Assembly (NCBI GenBank): GCA_033439765.1
Contig: JAULSN010000001.1
Coordinates: 5,642,001 to 5,706,000, forward strand
DNA: 64,000 nt
Direction: 5' to 3'
From: Lasiosphaeria ovina
Lineage: Eukaryota > Ascomycota > Sordariomycetes > Sordariales > Lasiosphaeriaceae
The position numbers were made by a program, and so were the translations under genes. The notes beneath the pieces are model-generated. The model did no database searches. It had not been told where the DNA came from and worked only from the letters and a program-made list of their open reading frames with translations. Within the stretch, counting starts at the first letter, position 1, and every line of letters begins with the position of its first letter. Positions 30,685 to 43,411 of this stretch are shown piece by piece.

Positions 30685-32007
30685 ATGGCGTCCAGACCCA
30701 GCACAGCCCGAGCTTTGATGCTCCAATGCCGTCCGAGGCCGCGGCTCTCTAGACCGGCGATCAACTTCGTTAGGATGTCACCAGCTGCCCGCGCGGTTTC
30801 GTCCCTCGGCTCCAGCCCTGCGAGGCCCGCTGGGCGCCAGCTGGGATTGTTAGGATACGACCTCGAGAGCCGACGCCAAAGCTCGACGACGCGCGCCGCG
30901 CAGACCGCCCTCGACCCCAAGTTCGTCTACAATGTTGCCGCGTCATACATCTCCAAGGGCATTCCGTTCGACCCCTCAAAACACGTCTTCCACTTCAACC
31001 CCTACAATCGAGTGCATCCGCCGAAGCCGGGCCGCGAGAAATCCGCCCGGCCAGAGTCTGGGCAGGACGCCTTCTTCGTGAGCCGAGTCGGGTCCAACCC
31101 CAGCGAGGTCGCTCTTGGCGTAGCAGACGGCGTGGGCGGGTGGATGGACAGCGGCGTGGATCCGGCCGATTTCTCGCATGCCTTTTGCGACTACATGGCC
31201 ACGGCGGCATATGAGTGCCGGCCAGCGGGAGAGGGCAGCGCGAAGCCGGCCTTGTCGGCACGCCAGCTTATGAAGAAGGGGTACGATGCCGTCTGCCACG
31301 ACCCGGCCATCAAAGCAGGTGGTAGCACGGCGATCGTGGGGCTCTTGAACGACAAGGGCACGCTAGAGGTTGCCAACCTGGGCGACAGCGGCTACATCCT
31401 TCTTCGGCTCAACGGCGTACACGCGTCCAGTGAGCCCCAGACACACGCATTCAACACCCCATTCCAGCTCAGCGTGGTGCCGCCTAGTATGCTGCTCCGG
31501 GCTGCCGCGTTTGGCGGCGCGAGGCTGATGGACCAGCCGCGGGACGCCGAGGTGACGCGCCACAACTTGAGGCACGGAGACGTGCTGATTTTTGCGAGTG
31601 ACGGCCTCTGGGACAACTTGTTTACCCAGGATATTCTCCGCATTGTCAGCAGCACCATGGCCAATACGGGCGCGTGGACGACCACAGACGCTGGAGTTCA
31701 GGTAGCGTCGGACCTGTCTCCGTACACGCGGCTTGACACTGTGAAGGTGCCCAATATGGACACATCCGCCAGCGAAAAAAACGGCGCCAGCAAAGTAGGG
31801 ACGCAGCAACGGCCCATAGCCACACTGCAGAGCCTGCTTGCGATGGAGATTGTTGGTGCCGCCAAGGCTGCCAGCCTGAACTCCAAGCTGGATGGACCTT
31901 TTGCGAAGGAAGTCAAGAAGTACTATCCGTTTGAAGTGTGGCGTGGCGGCAAAGAAGACGACATTTGTGCGGTGGTGGTTCTCGTATCAGAAGAGGCGAA
32001 GCTCTGA
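30685..32007 (+). CDS. PTC7: mitochondrial PP2C phosphatase, Ptc7/PPTC7 type
   Basis: Intronless, 440 residues from the ATG at 30685. The first 70 or so residues are rich in Arg/Ser/Ala (ARALMLQCRPRPRLSRPAIN), as in a mitochondrial presequence. PPM-family motifs with metal-binding Asp residues are DGVGGW (Asp148), GGSTAIVGLL, LGDSGY, FASDGLWDN (Asp306) and EDDICAVVV (Asp425-426). The start region FHFNPYNRVHPPKPG and the spacing fit PPTC7 rather than other PP2Cs. In yeast Ptc7 dephosphorylates coenzyme Q biosynthesis proteins in mitochondria. Yeast PTC7 produces two forms by splicing; this gene has no intron, so that control is absent here. The insertion between LRIVSSTMANTG and AMEIVGAAKAAS is variable in the family. 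Confidence 0.93.
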   Translation: MASRPSTARALMLQCRPRPRLSRPAINFVRMSPAARAVSSLGSSPARPAGRQLGLLGYDLESRRQSSTTRAAQTALDPKFVYNVAASYISKGIPFDPSKHVFHFNPYNRVHPPKPGREKSARPESGQDAFFVSRVGSNPSEVALGVADGVGGWMDSGVDPADFSHAFCDYMATAAYECRPAGEGSAKPALSARQLMKKGYDAVCHDPAIKAGGSTAIVGLLNDKGTLEVANLGDSGYILLRLNGVHASSEPQTHAFNTPFQLSVVPPSMLLRAAAFGGARLMDQPRDAEVTRHNLRHGDVLIFASDGLWDNLFTQDILRIVSSTMANTGAWTTTDAGVQVASDLSPYTRLDTVKVPNMDTSASEKNGASKVGTQQRPIATLQSLLAMEIVGAAKAASLNSKLDGPFAKEVKKYYPFEVWRGGKEDDICAVVVLVSEEAKL

Positions 32008-33780
32008 ACGCCGTGAGCCTGGGGGCGATGTCACGCCTTGACGAAGCAAAAAGACCACGACAGTAATCTGTTGAATTAAGCTCAACCACACCAACACAAC
32101 TATTATACGGGGGCATTGAACGGGCGTTTTCTACTCCTTGTCTGTCACTTTTTTTCACTGCATGGCTAGGTAGGGATCAAAACTTGAGCGTACGCCAGGC
32201 TTCCTGTCTTGTGTCAAGAGATTCTGCGCAGCGCTGGTAATGAAAATTGGGACACGGGAAAATATATATATTCATGTTGAAAGAACGATATAATCATAGC
32301 CTCGCTTTAGTGGACTGACTGGTTTGATGGGAATGAGAATCAGGTTTACGGGTAGCGTTAGATAGACATGTTAAATCAAGCTCCACAGCCGCTGCCGCCA
32401 GAGGCATAGATACATACTACTAATATATACATATATATCCTAAACATTATCGTGTATGCTATACATACGCCTCCGCGTTACATAGACGATTCATTCTAAG
32501 CCTCTTCATTTTTTGCCAATATATTCATCTGGCATTCACCCCTCCCATTGCAGGCATTGGGCGCGGGTGACATCATACTAACCCCCCAGACAGACAGGTA
32601 CCTGGAGCTGACTGCGTGTGTCGACGGGAGTCATATTGTTGGGACGATGACGATGCGGCCTATCAACTGGGGCTATACATGTAACGTAAAACTACGTCAT
32701 TTGGCGATTCTTTGACTTTCAATTCGTATACTACTAGGTAAGGTAATCAAGGTGAGAAGGATACTTATCTGAGTTTGAGTCTTGCCTCGCGTTCAGTACT
32801 CCGCAATTTCATCGCTAGCGGATTTTTATGATGATAATATGTATATATGTAAGCTTACTCAGGGAATGTCTCACATCCATCCACCTATACACCTGGATTT
32901 TCACACAATTTGTTTACTCTAACAGACCGCCAGGCACGGCGACGTCGAAGACGGCGATTACATGTTCATCTCTCCTGCCTTACCCCGTCCTCCGTACCTC
33001 TTTCGACCATCAGCAAAGTTGCCATCTCGATCCCTCTTCCTCAAGGTACCTTTGTTTATCAATATCACCACCTTGAGTCGAAACGTCGAAGTACGTCAAA
33101 CCGTAGATAGATGCGAATAATATTTAGATAGCGTGATGTGATCCGTAGTTTTGCAGATAAGTAGTGCGTTCGTTCGTCCGTCCGTCGTGCTTCCTCATGC
33201 AGAAGGACGACTCATGCATGCGGGCATCCATGCAAGGCGAGGTGTAGTCAGCCATGCAGCCACCCGTAGGCAGGTTGGGTCCATCCCTTTCCTTGTCAAA
33301 ATTAAACGGCCGCCAAGCAGTCGATAGCATCCGCTAATGCAGTAATTTGACCTATGGATCAAATATGGGCATACACAAGCTGTAGCGTCAAACACTTGCC
33401 CTGTCAGTCGCCGACAACAGTTACAAATATTTCAGACATTTTCCTAATAACCTGAGCGGTTTCGTATACAAGTAATATTAAAGCTGCGTCGCTCAGTATC
33501 GACATTAATCACCCCCGAGCTAGCCCTCTCGGCTAGCCTTGCTTGCCATTTTCACGTTTCCAGCCCCGCCTCACTTTTCCTCTCCACCAACAACTCTGGT
33601 ACAAAAGAAGCCAATGATCATACAACGGGCAGATCCTGACCGAAAATGTACAGAGAAGAAAGTTGGTGGTTTTCAAAAACAAGCGCCAGTTTTTTATGAT
33701 ACAACAGCCAAACCCCTGGAAGGAAAATCTAACCGCTGCAACAAGAAAAAAGTAAATGCAAGTCGGTAGACACGGCTCCT
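32008..33780. other. long 3'-3' intergenic region
   Basis: 1.77 kb between two convergent genes, AT-rich with TATA-type runs (32260-32275, 32421-32440). No ORF, RNA gene or transposon remnant is supported. Confidence 0.55.
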
Positions 33781-34570
33781 TTAGTTGTAGAACATGAGGG
33801 CGGCAGCTGCCACCAGCAAGAGCGCGAGCGGTGCTGAGTGGCGCTGGCTGTCGTTGGTGTTGTTGATGGGGGTGGGAGTCGAAGTCGATCTTGTGGTGGT
33901 GGCGGTTGAGCTCGTGGTGGCTAGAGTTGTTTATGTTTTGATGAGCATGAGATCCAGCAGGTGCTTGCGCATGTGGGAAGAGGGTCAACTTACGCCTAGT
34001 GGTGGTTGTGCCGGTTGTGGTGCCAGTGGTGGAGCTGGTTGACCCGGTGCTGGTGGTCGATCCAGAGGTCGTCGACGAGCTGCTGGTGGGGGCTGACGAA
34101 GTCGACGCAGAGGACGTGACGGAGGAGCTGGAGCTTGCCGAGACAGTCGCCGAAGTATACTGGAACTTCGCGCTGTAGTTGGGCTCCGAAACGCCGTCCG
34201 TAATCTGGAAAGAATACAGACCCGATGGGATGTCTGTCGGGGTGTAGGTGAAGGTCGTGCCACCGTCCTTGGCTATTATACACGCAAGCGTATCCAGTCA
34301 GCATACGATCAACTTGATCAACCCGGCGGCAGTTCAGGATGCCCCAAGATTCTCGAGTTCGGTGGCCTTACTGTCAAGGACCTTGAACGGCTTCATGCTG
34401 AACTCATCAGGGCCCGCCATGAGCGTGATGGTGACGGGAGCCGAGGCGCCATCCCAAGTCAGGGTAGTGGGCTTGCCCTCTGCAACAACGATCTCGTTGT
34501 TGGTGAAAGCAGGGCGGGCGGCCGCTAAGGTCGCGAGCGCGCCGATGACAGCTGCAACGGAGAACTTCAT
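33781..34570 (-). CDS. GPI-anchored Ser/Thr-rich wall protein, Kre9/Knh1-type domain
   Basis: Exons are 34570-34372, 34272-33994 and 33920-33781, giving 205 residues. The signal peptide is MKFSVAAVIGALATLAAARP. The next 100 residues form one Ig-like Kre9/Knh1 domain (Pfam family of yeast GPI-anchored Ser-Thr-rich proteins): PTTLTWDGASAPVTITLMAG and TFTYTPTDIPSGLYSFQITD are the diagnostic strands. A Ser/Thr mucin-like stalk follows (SSSSSVTSSASTSS, TTTGTTTTR). The end is a GPI signal with small residues then a hydrophobic run (SAPLALLLVAAAALMFYN). The protein should sit in the plasma membrane or cross-linked to wall glucan. Specific function is unknown; such proteins are abundant in filamentous fungi. 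Confidence 0.88.
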
Positions 34571-37500
34571 TGTGGGTAAAGAGGGGTGTGAAGTCTGGAT
34601 CGGGTTGAAGTGGTGAATTCAATAAAAGTGGTTCAACTAAGAATCGAAATACCGAGTCAGTAAACACGAATATTAGGTAAATAGGTAGACTTGGCACGAA
34701 GGCAGGTAGGCCTTTGTGTAATCAGGCGTCTGTCTAGCTTCGACGACAGGAGACGGAACCTCCGGAAATGGTGGGCAGTGGGACGAGACGCGTACGCGCG
34801 CCGTGAGGGATGAAGACCAGTCACTCACCAAGCTGCCAAATATGGGAAGAATGCTGATTGGCGATGCAATGGAGATGGACCGGAAGATGTAAAAAGTGAC
34901 GAAACGATCGTGGTGAAGAAAAGGTATTATTATAATAGGCTCCCGAAACAGAGTTGAGGTCAAAAGGTGAGGTTTGGAAGGAACGGTTGGAAGGGGACGA
35001 GGAGGACGAAAAGAGAAATTGGCTGCCACGGCCGCCCTGCGAGAAGGAGGGGGCCAAAATAAACGATGACCCAAGAAAAACACGAGGCTGGCCAAAGCTT
35101 GCTGGGGAGCTTGCCTGCGTCGCCTCCACCAATGGGAAAGCAAGGTCGGAGGATCGAGTTAACCCCTTTCGAGTTCGTCTCGCGATACAGGCACGGGGAA
35201 TGCTGGGCGAGGCAGGGGGGCAACGCCGAGCGGACCAGGGGTACGGAGTCATCATCCCGTACCTGATTTTGCGGAGCCGACTGGCCTCTGAATCTTGACC
35301 TGTTTTTACAGCAGCGGGGATGAAAGCAGCCTCTACAAGTAACTTACACAAACTTGAGGATGGGACGAAGGGGAAAGACCGGCGGTTCAATCAGTTAGCC
35401 GTAACGCGGATTCCTTGTCGGCGGCACAAGCGTTGTCGGGCTCTTCCGTCTTCCATGTTTCGCTCAATGTTTCGCAGCTGGCAGCTCCTCGTTGCCTCCT
35501 TTGGCCGCGTTCTCGCTGTCCATCCTGGATACTGAGGTACCCAAGGTATGTGTTGGATGTACGCAGCATTTTCCGCCTGGTATTCCAGCTCCTTGGACTT
35601 GGCTAGGCGGCGGGATTGAAGGCATCCGTTTTTCTACCTATTCAATAAGCCAACTGCGTTGCTGCGCCGGGGCAACGCCGTTACACTACGTAGAAGGAAG
35701 AATGTTCCATGGCCCGTCGGCGGTTATCGCCAATGTCTTTGCCGCTCCAGCGTAAAGAGTCGGAGCATAAGGTAGAGTGCGCTCCCTAAGGCAGCATTGT
35801 GTGAGGCAATGCCGTCTAATAACGTAGGTGGACCCGTCATCTGATACTGGTGCGTCCATTGCAAGTTTGTGCGAAGTTAGGCTAGCCGGACCCTGCGTCA
35901 ATCTCCTCCCACCGCATAAGGTGCCTGCGGGTGCATTCGAGTCAGGTGGATGCTGCCAAAGCAAGCAAGAAGTATTCCGTACATACGGAATTGAATATTG
36001 AGGTGGACGAAGGACGGATACATAAATCGAGGATCGGAAGGAGCGCCTGAACTTGGGCCGGGATTTCGTCATTCTGTCCGGGCGTCTGCACCAGGGCATC
36101 GGCTCTCCACTCCAAACCAGGGGTGTCCCCACAGTGCCCCCATTCAGCTGCCGGCTGCCACCTGGCCTGTCTTCCTTCCTTGCCTGGGTCTGGACCTGGG
36201 CTGTCAAGACGGCCGATCGATTTGACATTTCCCCACGGTCCCAGACAGTCTGTTGCCCAACGTCACTCAGCTCACAGACAAAAAAGAAAGATGAGCCTGA
36301 TTAACTCGCACAGGGCAAACTCGATACTGCAGCTACCTGCGAGCGTGCCTCAATTCTGGCCTCTTGTGTAATGTGTGACTGGGCTTGCCGGACGGGTACC
36401 CGCGTCTGGCATCAGCGCCCCTCCCCGAGTCTCCCCATGTCTCGACTCGCTCGTCGTCCCGTCGAAAACTCGCGAACCTTTCCAAGCGAACTGGTTCAGG
36501 AGGAGAGCTACACAGGGCCAAAGGTTCCATGTTACGTATGCAAGAACATAATAGGACGGTTGCACGCAGATCGCGCTGTCAACCGGCGGGGCTTGATCAC
36601 AGCTTGGCAGGCTTTTTGACCCAGGTTTTGTCCCACACTGTTCGCCCTCCTTACTCTTCTCTCTCACGAACCTACCGCGCATGACATGATGATGCCACTT
36701 TAACTTCGTATAGTATAAGACTAGTACAAATTTCCACGACCAACCTATAACCCCCGGAATAATATTCGTTCAAAATTGCTGTATGTGGCCCTCATCGGAG
36801 CAAGAATAAAATGCAATACCAATAAGCCACACACGGGGGTGGTGACATCACCGGACTGGGCTGAGTACAATACGAGAAGCAGAAAAGAGCTGAACCTCAA
36901 AAGCTTGCGCGTCTGCCCGCCACACAAACGCCTAGAATTGTGAGATTAATTCCAACTTTGGAGGTGTGCATACTGCGTAGGGAAGGTGGCATCACGCCGC
37001 AATATAAGTTGCACGAATACGGTACGATAGATATGAAAAGAAAGAGAAAATCCCTATCACCGTCGTCAAAGTTGCAATTCACAACTTGAATCAAGATTAG
37101 GTAGGTTAGTCAGTATACGCGGATGGGATGGGATGGGATTGGACGAGGTCCGCGGAAAGACATGGAGGAGGCGTGATGGCCCAGGCAGTAAGCGACGCAG
37201 CCGCATCGGACCGAGAGCTTCATCGTCTCGTCCAATCTCGTACCGCTTGCTCGCCTGCTGCCGCGTTGCAGCCTCCCACACCCGAAGGATAGTATCTCTC
37301 ACCCGCGCTTTTAATCAATTCCCCTGCTGCCGGGAAAGTCTATTAGGTATGGCACGGGGTGCGCTTCAGGGGTCGACGTTCCGGGCAATTTTGAGTTTGT
37401 CCCGATTTTGAGAGCCATGGCAGGAAGAAACCGAGGTTTCGTTACTCGAGGGGGGGGGAAGAAGGAAGACTTCCGGGCCGTGTTTGGAAATGTTCTCTCT

Positions 37501-38094
37501 CTTTTTTTCATTCCTAAATCCTCGCCTTGCCTCGCCTCACCTCGCTTGCCTGCAAATGCTCCCGACTTGCGTGTACACACGTATGAGCTTTTCAGCCCCC
37601 GGATAATAAACAAGACAAACCCCCCCGGGGGGCCAAAACATTCGTTTCCGTTTCATGCAAGGCTACCGATGCCTCAGAAGGATATAGGCGTCGTATGAAC
37701 CGCCCCGGCAGATCAGGCTTTGAAACACGCCCAGAGTTATGACGTCGTCAATGAAATATTGCCAAGAGGGGAACAAAAACATAAGTCGGTCGATGCCAAG
37801 AAAACATTCCGCAGCGCAGGCGGGAGAGAGGGTACCGAGAATCCAACAGAATTTTTTTTTTTTTTTTACCTGTCCGGCTGTCTTCTCCGTCCCTTTAATC
37901 CCACCTTGAGTCCGCACACCGGCAATACTCGGACTTCTCGAGAAGAGAAAGAAAAGGGGGGGGGTGGGTTGAGGATGTGACCTTGAACCTATTTTGGTGG
38001 CTGGAACAATTGCTCGGCTCGGCTCGGCTCGGGAACGGGGCCCAGTTCCCTCGCGCTTATCTCTAAGGGGATCTCTTCTCTGGGGGGCCCTTGC
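34571..38094. other. 3.5-kb gene-empty region
   Basis: The longest stretch without a supported gene. It holds the promoter of the GPI protein and the 3' flank of HPM1. Homopolymer runs occur at 37855-37868 (T) and 37448-37458 (G), and GGGAT x3-4 at 37121-37140. Short frames (for example 36371-36619) lack conserved-looking sequence. No repeat element was recognised. Confidence 0.5.
37121..37140 (+). repeat. GGATG/GGGAT tandem repeat
   Basis: Four short G-rich 5-mer units in the gene-empty region. The same type of repeat occurs at 6835-6862. Confidence 0.85.
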
Positions 38095-39485
38095 CTAGTC
38101 GAGGATGCACCGGACGACGCCTCGCCGAACGCCCTCGGTCTCCTCGCGGAGTGTGTCGACGGTGGCGCCGAGCCCCCGCATCCTGTCGACAAAGTCGTCC
38201 AGGGAGCCCCCCACGCCAAAGTACAGCCTCTTGGCCCCGATCAGCGCGGCGGCGTGGCCGCTTCCAGGGCGCTCGCGCTCCAGGATGGAGAGCAGCGTCG
38301 TTGCGAAGCTCTCGAGCGCAAAGGGCGAGTATATTGTCTCGGCCCCTAGCACCAGCGTCCTGGCGTTGGCCGGGATGGCGCTGCCGCCGGGCGCTTGGTA
38401 GAGGAGGTCGACAAACTCGGGCGACCACGCCCCAGACAGGAAGGACAGCGTGATGTGGTGGGCGTCGATCGACGACTTGAACGCGGCAACCACCTCGGCC
38501 GTCAGCTCCAGCTCGCCGTCCGAAGAGAACGCCTCCTCGAGGAGGGGCAGCTGGCCTCGCTCCTGGAGGGCCCACGTGAGGATGAAGTTGGGCAGAGTCA
38601 CCAGGTAGAGCACCGACGGGTTGTAGTCGGCCAGGGTCAGCACCAAGGGCGATTTCTCTGCCGTTGATGGCGACGATGACTCGTCCCGTTTAGCCAAGGC
38701 CCATTGAAACATGGCCAGAGAGGGCAAGCCGGTGCCACATCCCAGCTGCAAGACGAAAAATCACGGATTAGTTAGCTGATATTTAACACACACGCGCGCT
38801 TCCTTCCTGCCTGGTTCTTGAATGAGGAAGGGGATGGATCGGAAATAGGAAAAAGTTAGGGGGGGGGATGGCGTGACAACAACGGAACAGCAGCAGATCC
38901 GCGCACCTCTATCAAGACGCAGGGATCACGGCCTAGGGCGTGGGGGATGTCTTCCGAGGCCAGGACCTTGACGAGGTCGACGCTGCTCTCCCAGCTCTTG
39001 AAGCCGCCCTCGTAAATTCCCGTCTTGACGTCGTGGTCGCCGAGCCCGACGCTGGCGTTGCTGTTTTGGTTGTTGTTGTCGTCGTCCTCCTCTTCCTCGG
39101 CCATGAGCTGCACGCGCACGTCCCACAGCTCGCGGCGCGGGAGCTGGATCGTAGCGGCGGCGGCGGCGCCACTGCCGGGATAATCGTCCCCCAGAGTCAC
39201 GCTCAGGAGACCATAGGCGATCTTCGACGGCAGCCTCGCCAGCATCTGGTCCATGTCATGGCGGATGGGCGGCAGCAGTGGCTTGCCCTGGACCGGGAAA
39301 GCGCTTGCTGATGCTGATGCTGATGCGGATGCTGATGCGGGTGCGAATGCGGGTGCTGGTGCGGATGACGACAGCGGCGGCGGCGGTTGTGAAGGATCCG
39401 CCGCGGCGATTGTTGGCTGCGCGGCATGGCCGTCATCGTTTTCTATGTCGTCCCCTGCAAACGAGAAGGAAAAGGGCGTCGCCAT
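38095..39485 (-). CDS. HPM1: protein-histidine N-methyltransferase, Hpm1/METTL18 type
   Basis: Exons are 39485-38907 and 38745-38095, giving 409 residues. The first 60 residues are disordered and include an Ala-Ser dipeptide run (ASASASASASAF). The family core begins at KIAYGLLSVTLGD. The lead-in GIYEGGFKSWESSVDLVKVL is diagnostic for the METTL18/Hpm1 branch of seven-beta-strand methyltransferases. The SAM loop LGCGTGLPS starts right at the exon junction (residue 194), and the acidic motif II follows (LADYNPSVL). Late motifs are FLSGAWSPEFV and LGAETIYSP. Yeast Hpm1 methylates a histidine of ribosomal protein uL3 in the cytosol; that substrate is assumed from the family. The segment EEEEDDDNNNQN is an acidic insertion in the N-terminal half. 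Confidence 0.9.
39302..39351 (+). repeat. GATGCT/GATGCG hexamer repeat within HPM1
   Basis: Imperfect GCTGATGCTGATGCG-type units, encoding the Ala-Ser run on the minus strand. Confidence 0.85.
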
Positions 39486-41328
39486 TTTATTTTGCCTCTC
39501 GTCCGGGTAACGATCGCAGGACTAGTATATTTTCCTCTCCTTTCTAATCTAGGCCTAGTAGTGAGATTGATGCCGAATTCAGATAGTCCATGGAACGGCT
39601 TTTTTGAGCTAGGCTAATGGGGTACGTTACCATCTCGTTCTTTCTCTTTCGGGGACGGTCTTGCTTCGTGAATGGACACGGATACGGATACCCTTATTAT
39701 CGCATAAATAATCGGATGGAGTGGCCCTGATTTCGGTCCCGGCCAGTGGGGGGTTAGCAGACTGACAGGGTATGTACATAGGGTACATACCGCCGGCAGC
39801 TACCGGCTACTGCGGAGTCTGGACAAGGGCCTGGACGCCTGATGCGGGCCGGTGGGTGGGGTCGTTCCCTCCACCACTGATGGGGCACCTGGCAGGTTGG
39901 GGCTCAATGGCCGAGTGACAACACCCATTCCTTCATCAAGGCCAAGTGCCCGCCCAGGACTGCACGATGGCTCGCCGCACAGCCGCAGCCCAGGGATGCG
40001 GACATCGACGAATGCGTGACCCCCTCCGCGAAGCAACGGTCTTGCAGAGGGCAAACCCACCTGGAAAGGGAGCTATCCATCCATACTACTACGTCCTCGA
40101 ACAGTACGGAATACCGGACTGTACTTGTACATCCATACCGACATGTATGTACCTTACGTACTAGTAAAAACTGAGGTAGTTGACCCTCTTTTTTGATTCG
40201 CCGCCCACGAACCACCACCACTGGTTGGACAGGATACGACTTCCAAATCCTCTCCGCGCGACCCTGCTCTCAACACAGGACTGGCACTGGCACTTGTTGG
40301 CCACGATCCGTCTTGGCCAAGCCCGCCTGGATTCGTGGGTAGCTAGAAACATGCAACGCGTCTTTGCCCGCAAAACCAAGGCAAAACAACGAATACCGAC
40401 CTGGGGTTGGCAATTGGAGGCCGAGAGACAGCATGTGACAGCATCTCGGTCTCCGAGAATTGATCATCGCATTGGAGCAGAGCCCCTCTTGTTTTTGTTG
40501 TTGACGGCGGGAAGACCAGCGGGATACTTGCATCAGAATACTATCGACTTCGACTCAAAGTCCGCGATGCAAGCAGCAAAACGGGCAAACCAACTAGTGT
40601 AAAGGTAAGGTACCTTTGCTAAGGTATGTTCCTACAAGGGTAAGGGAATAAAATGTGCCTTTAGTCCCGAGTCTCAATATCTCCGTAAACCAGCCAACGA
40701 TGTGTCACGAGGGAGGAGCGCTCCTCCTCAAGAGCCCACTCGCCTCCGGGGACAGACCACCTACCTCCACGCGCCTGCTACCCCCTCCCCCTATCCGCTC
40801 TAACCGGGAAAGGTCAAACTTGCTGCTTGCAGCGAGCGTAGTAATTTTTTTGAGCCTCCTCCACATGGCGTGCCGCTCTGTCAGAACCCAATCTGCTTGC
40901 CCCAGTTGCTTGCGGCTGGATAGGTCTGTCTGCCGAGGGAGAGAGAGACAGGAGAAGGTCCCGCACTCCCCCCCAACCGGAGCTGTTTCCATCTCAGAGC
41001 GGAATCCAGGCCAGCTGTCGGGCGTATGGCCCCGGCAGGAAAGTTCAGATGGATGGGTGGATGGACGGCCCGGCTCTTGCTGCAAACAAGCCCGTGAGCA
41101 AACATCTCTAGCAAGGGCAGCCCCCCTCCGCTCTCTTCTAGAAGTAGCAGCAGCTACAAAAGGCCGGTGGTCCCGGTCTTTTTTCTCCTTTTTTGCAATT
41201 GCTCATATCTCGGACCTCAATTGTCAACGGTTCAAGCAACTATTGACAAGTTGATCCGCTGTCTCTTTGTGGCCTCGTATATTTTGACTTTTCTCGTTTT
41301 TATTACCTCTTCCGAACTGGCCGTTGTC
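39486..41328. other. divergent intergenic region
   Basis: 1.84 kb between HPM1 and the monooxygenase. Short frames near 40180-40602 and 40655-41254 show no family features. No gene supported. Confidence 0.5.
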
Positions 41329-43411
41329 ATGTCGGCCACACATGTCCGTTGTTCTACTGCAGCGGCAGCCGAACCGCAAGAAGCCAGTGTTGCACCACCC
41401 AAGGCTACCTATCAGGTTCGAGACAAGCCGCTCGGGTCGACGCGACACATCCGCATTGTCGCCATTGGGGCCGGGGCGAGCGGCCTCAACATGATTCGCA
41501 CCGTCCGGCTGAACCTCACCGGCTACGAGCTGGTAGTGTACGAGAAGAACACCGACGTGGGAGGCACCTGGTTCGAGAACCGCTACCCCGGCTGCCGCTG
41601 CGACATCCCCAGCCACAGCTACCAATTCTCGTGGAAGCCCAAGCATGACTGGTCAAACTTTCACTCGCCAGCCGACGAGATCAACGCCTATCTCAACCAA
41701 GTCTGCGACGACGAGGGCATGAGGGAATATATAAAGACATCGCACGAGGTCATATCTGCCAAGTGGAACGAGAGAGATGGGATCTGGGGCTTGATTGTCC
41801 GGAATCAACACAGCAAGAAGGAGTTCAGCGACCATGCCCATTTTCTCGTTGATGGGACAGGAATCCTCAAGTAAGTCGAGGCCTACCTACTTCTGAAGCA
41901 AAAACTAACAAACTCGGCACTGCAGCAACTGGAAATGGCCCGCCATCGAGGGCCTCGAAACCTTCAAGGGTAAACTAGTCCATACTGCCCGGTGGCCCAA
42001 GGATTTCGAGCACTCGGGTAAAAATATCGCGGTTATTGGAAACGGCTCCACCGGAGTCCAAGTCCTGCCAGAACTGCAGCCCGGTAAGCATTCTCTCGTG
42101 CTAGGTGTCTGGATGGTGATCTGACAGCATGATAGAGGCCAAGAAGTTGTACCACATCGTCCGGACGCCCACCTGGGCCCTCCCTTCGCGAATCCAGGCG
42201 TGGAGGATGATGGGCAAAGTCCCCGAGGTCCTGAGCGCAGTGAAGATGGACGAAAAGGAAAACTTCTCTCCAGAAACCATCGAGAGGTTTAAGACGGACC
42301 CTGAATTTTACCGCAGTTTCGTCAAGGAGATTGAGGCTGAAGTAAACACTAACTTTCCAATCGTAAGCAGCCCCCCTTTTCTAGACAGCATGCTGCAGAA
42401 CACGGAAAACCTTGCTAACTGTACCATCCCAGGTCCTCACAAATGGCCCCGTGCAGGCTTTTGCGCGGGACAACGCGACCAAGTACATGACGGCAATGCT
42501 CGGCGGCAACAAGGAGCTCTGCAAGACCCTGATACCAAACTACCCGCTGGGCAGCCGGAGGATGACGCCGGGCAACACGTACCTGCGGGCGCTGACGAAG
42601 CCCAACGTCGAGATCAGGCGCGGCGGCATCAAGCGGCTCGTGCCGAGCGGCATCGAGCTCGAGACGGGAGAGGTCCTGAACGTCGACGCCATCGTCTGCG
42701 CCACCGGCTTCGAGACGTCTTTCCGCCCGCGGTTCCCGCTCGTGGGCCGCAACGGCAATCTCCAAGACATTTGGAGCGAGGAGGTGCCCAAGGCGTACAT
42801 GTCGTGCGCCGTCGCCGGGATGCCGAATTATTTTTGTAAGTTTTTCTTTTTTTTACAAGACAGGGGACGGTTCCTGCTTTCTCGGCGTATACACGGCCGA
42901 CCGACATAGCCGCCGCGCCTGCAGATCCACCCACCGTAGAATCGTAATTACATACTGACTGATGCATGCAGCTTTCCTAGGACCCAACGGGCCAATCGGA
43001 CACGGCAGCGTCTTCACGCTGACGGAGCACATCGCCAAGTACATCACGGGAGTGATGCAGAAGTGCCAGACGGAGGGCATCAAGGCGATAACGCCGTCGC
43101 AAGCCGCCGTCGACGACTACTTTGAGCACATCTCGGCCTTCATGCCGCGCACCGCCTGGGCTCAAGGCCCGGGCTCGTGGTTCAAGCGCGCCGGCCGCCC
43201 CGACGGCGCCGTCACGGCCCTGCACCCCGGCAGCCGCCTCCACTTCTTCCACATGCTGGACCACTTCCGCGGCGAGGACTGGGATTATGTTTATGACAAC
43301 GACCGCCAGAACAGGTTCCAGTATCTGGGGAACGGCTTCTCGGCCAGGGAGCTCGACCCACACGCCGACAAGACTTGGTATCTCGGTTCTTTGCCGTCGC
43401 CGTCGTTGTAG
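41329..43411 (+). CDS. flavin-dependent Baeyer-Villiger-type monooxygenase
   Basis: Exons are 41329-41870, 41926-42083, 42136-42362, 42433-42835 and 42972-43411, giving 589 residues with all junctions in phase. The FAD Rossmann motif is IGAGASG (from residue 46). The region KNTDVGGTWFENRYPGCRCD is typical for the class. The type I BVMO fingerprint FxGxxxHTxxWP appears as FKGKLVHTARWP (194-205). The NADPH Rossmann motif is VIGNGSTG (217-224). The later ATG motif reads ATGFETSF. These enzymes insert oxygen next to ketones or oxidise heteroatoms, using NADPH and O2. All hallmark residues are intact. No secondary-metabolite core gene lies next to it, so the pathway is unknown. Confidence 0.93.

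Noticed and set aside
35686..36684. Several 80-180 codon frames in the 3.5-kb gap
   Set aside because: No start context, splice structure or family features; they overlap each other on both strands.
41167..41328. Upstream extension of the monooxygenase frame
   Set aside because: The extension has no ATG; the first ATG in frame is at 41329.
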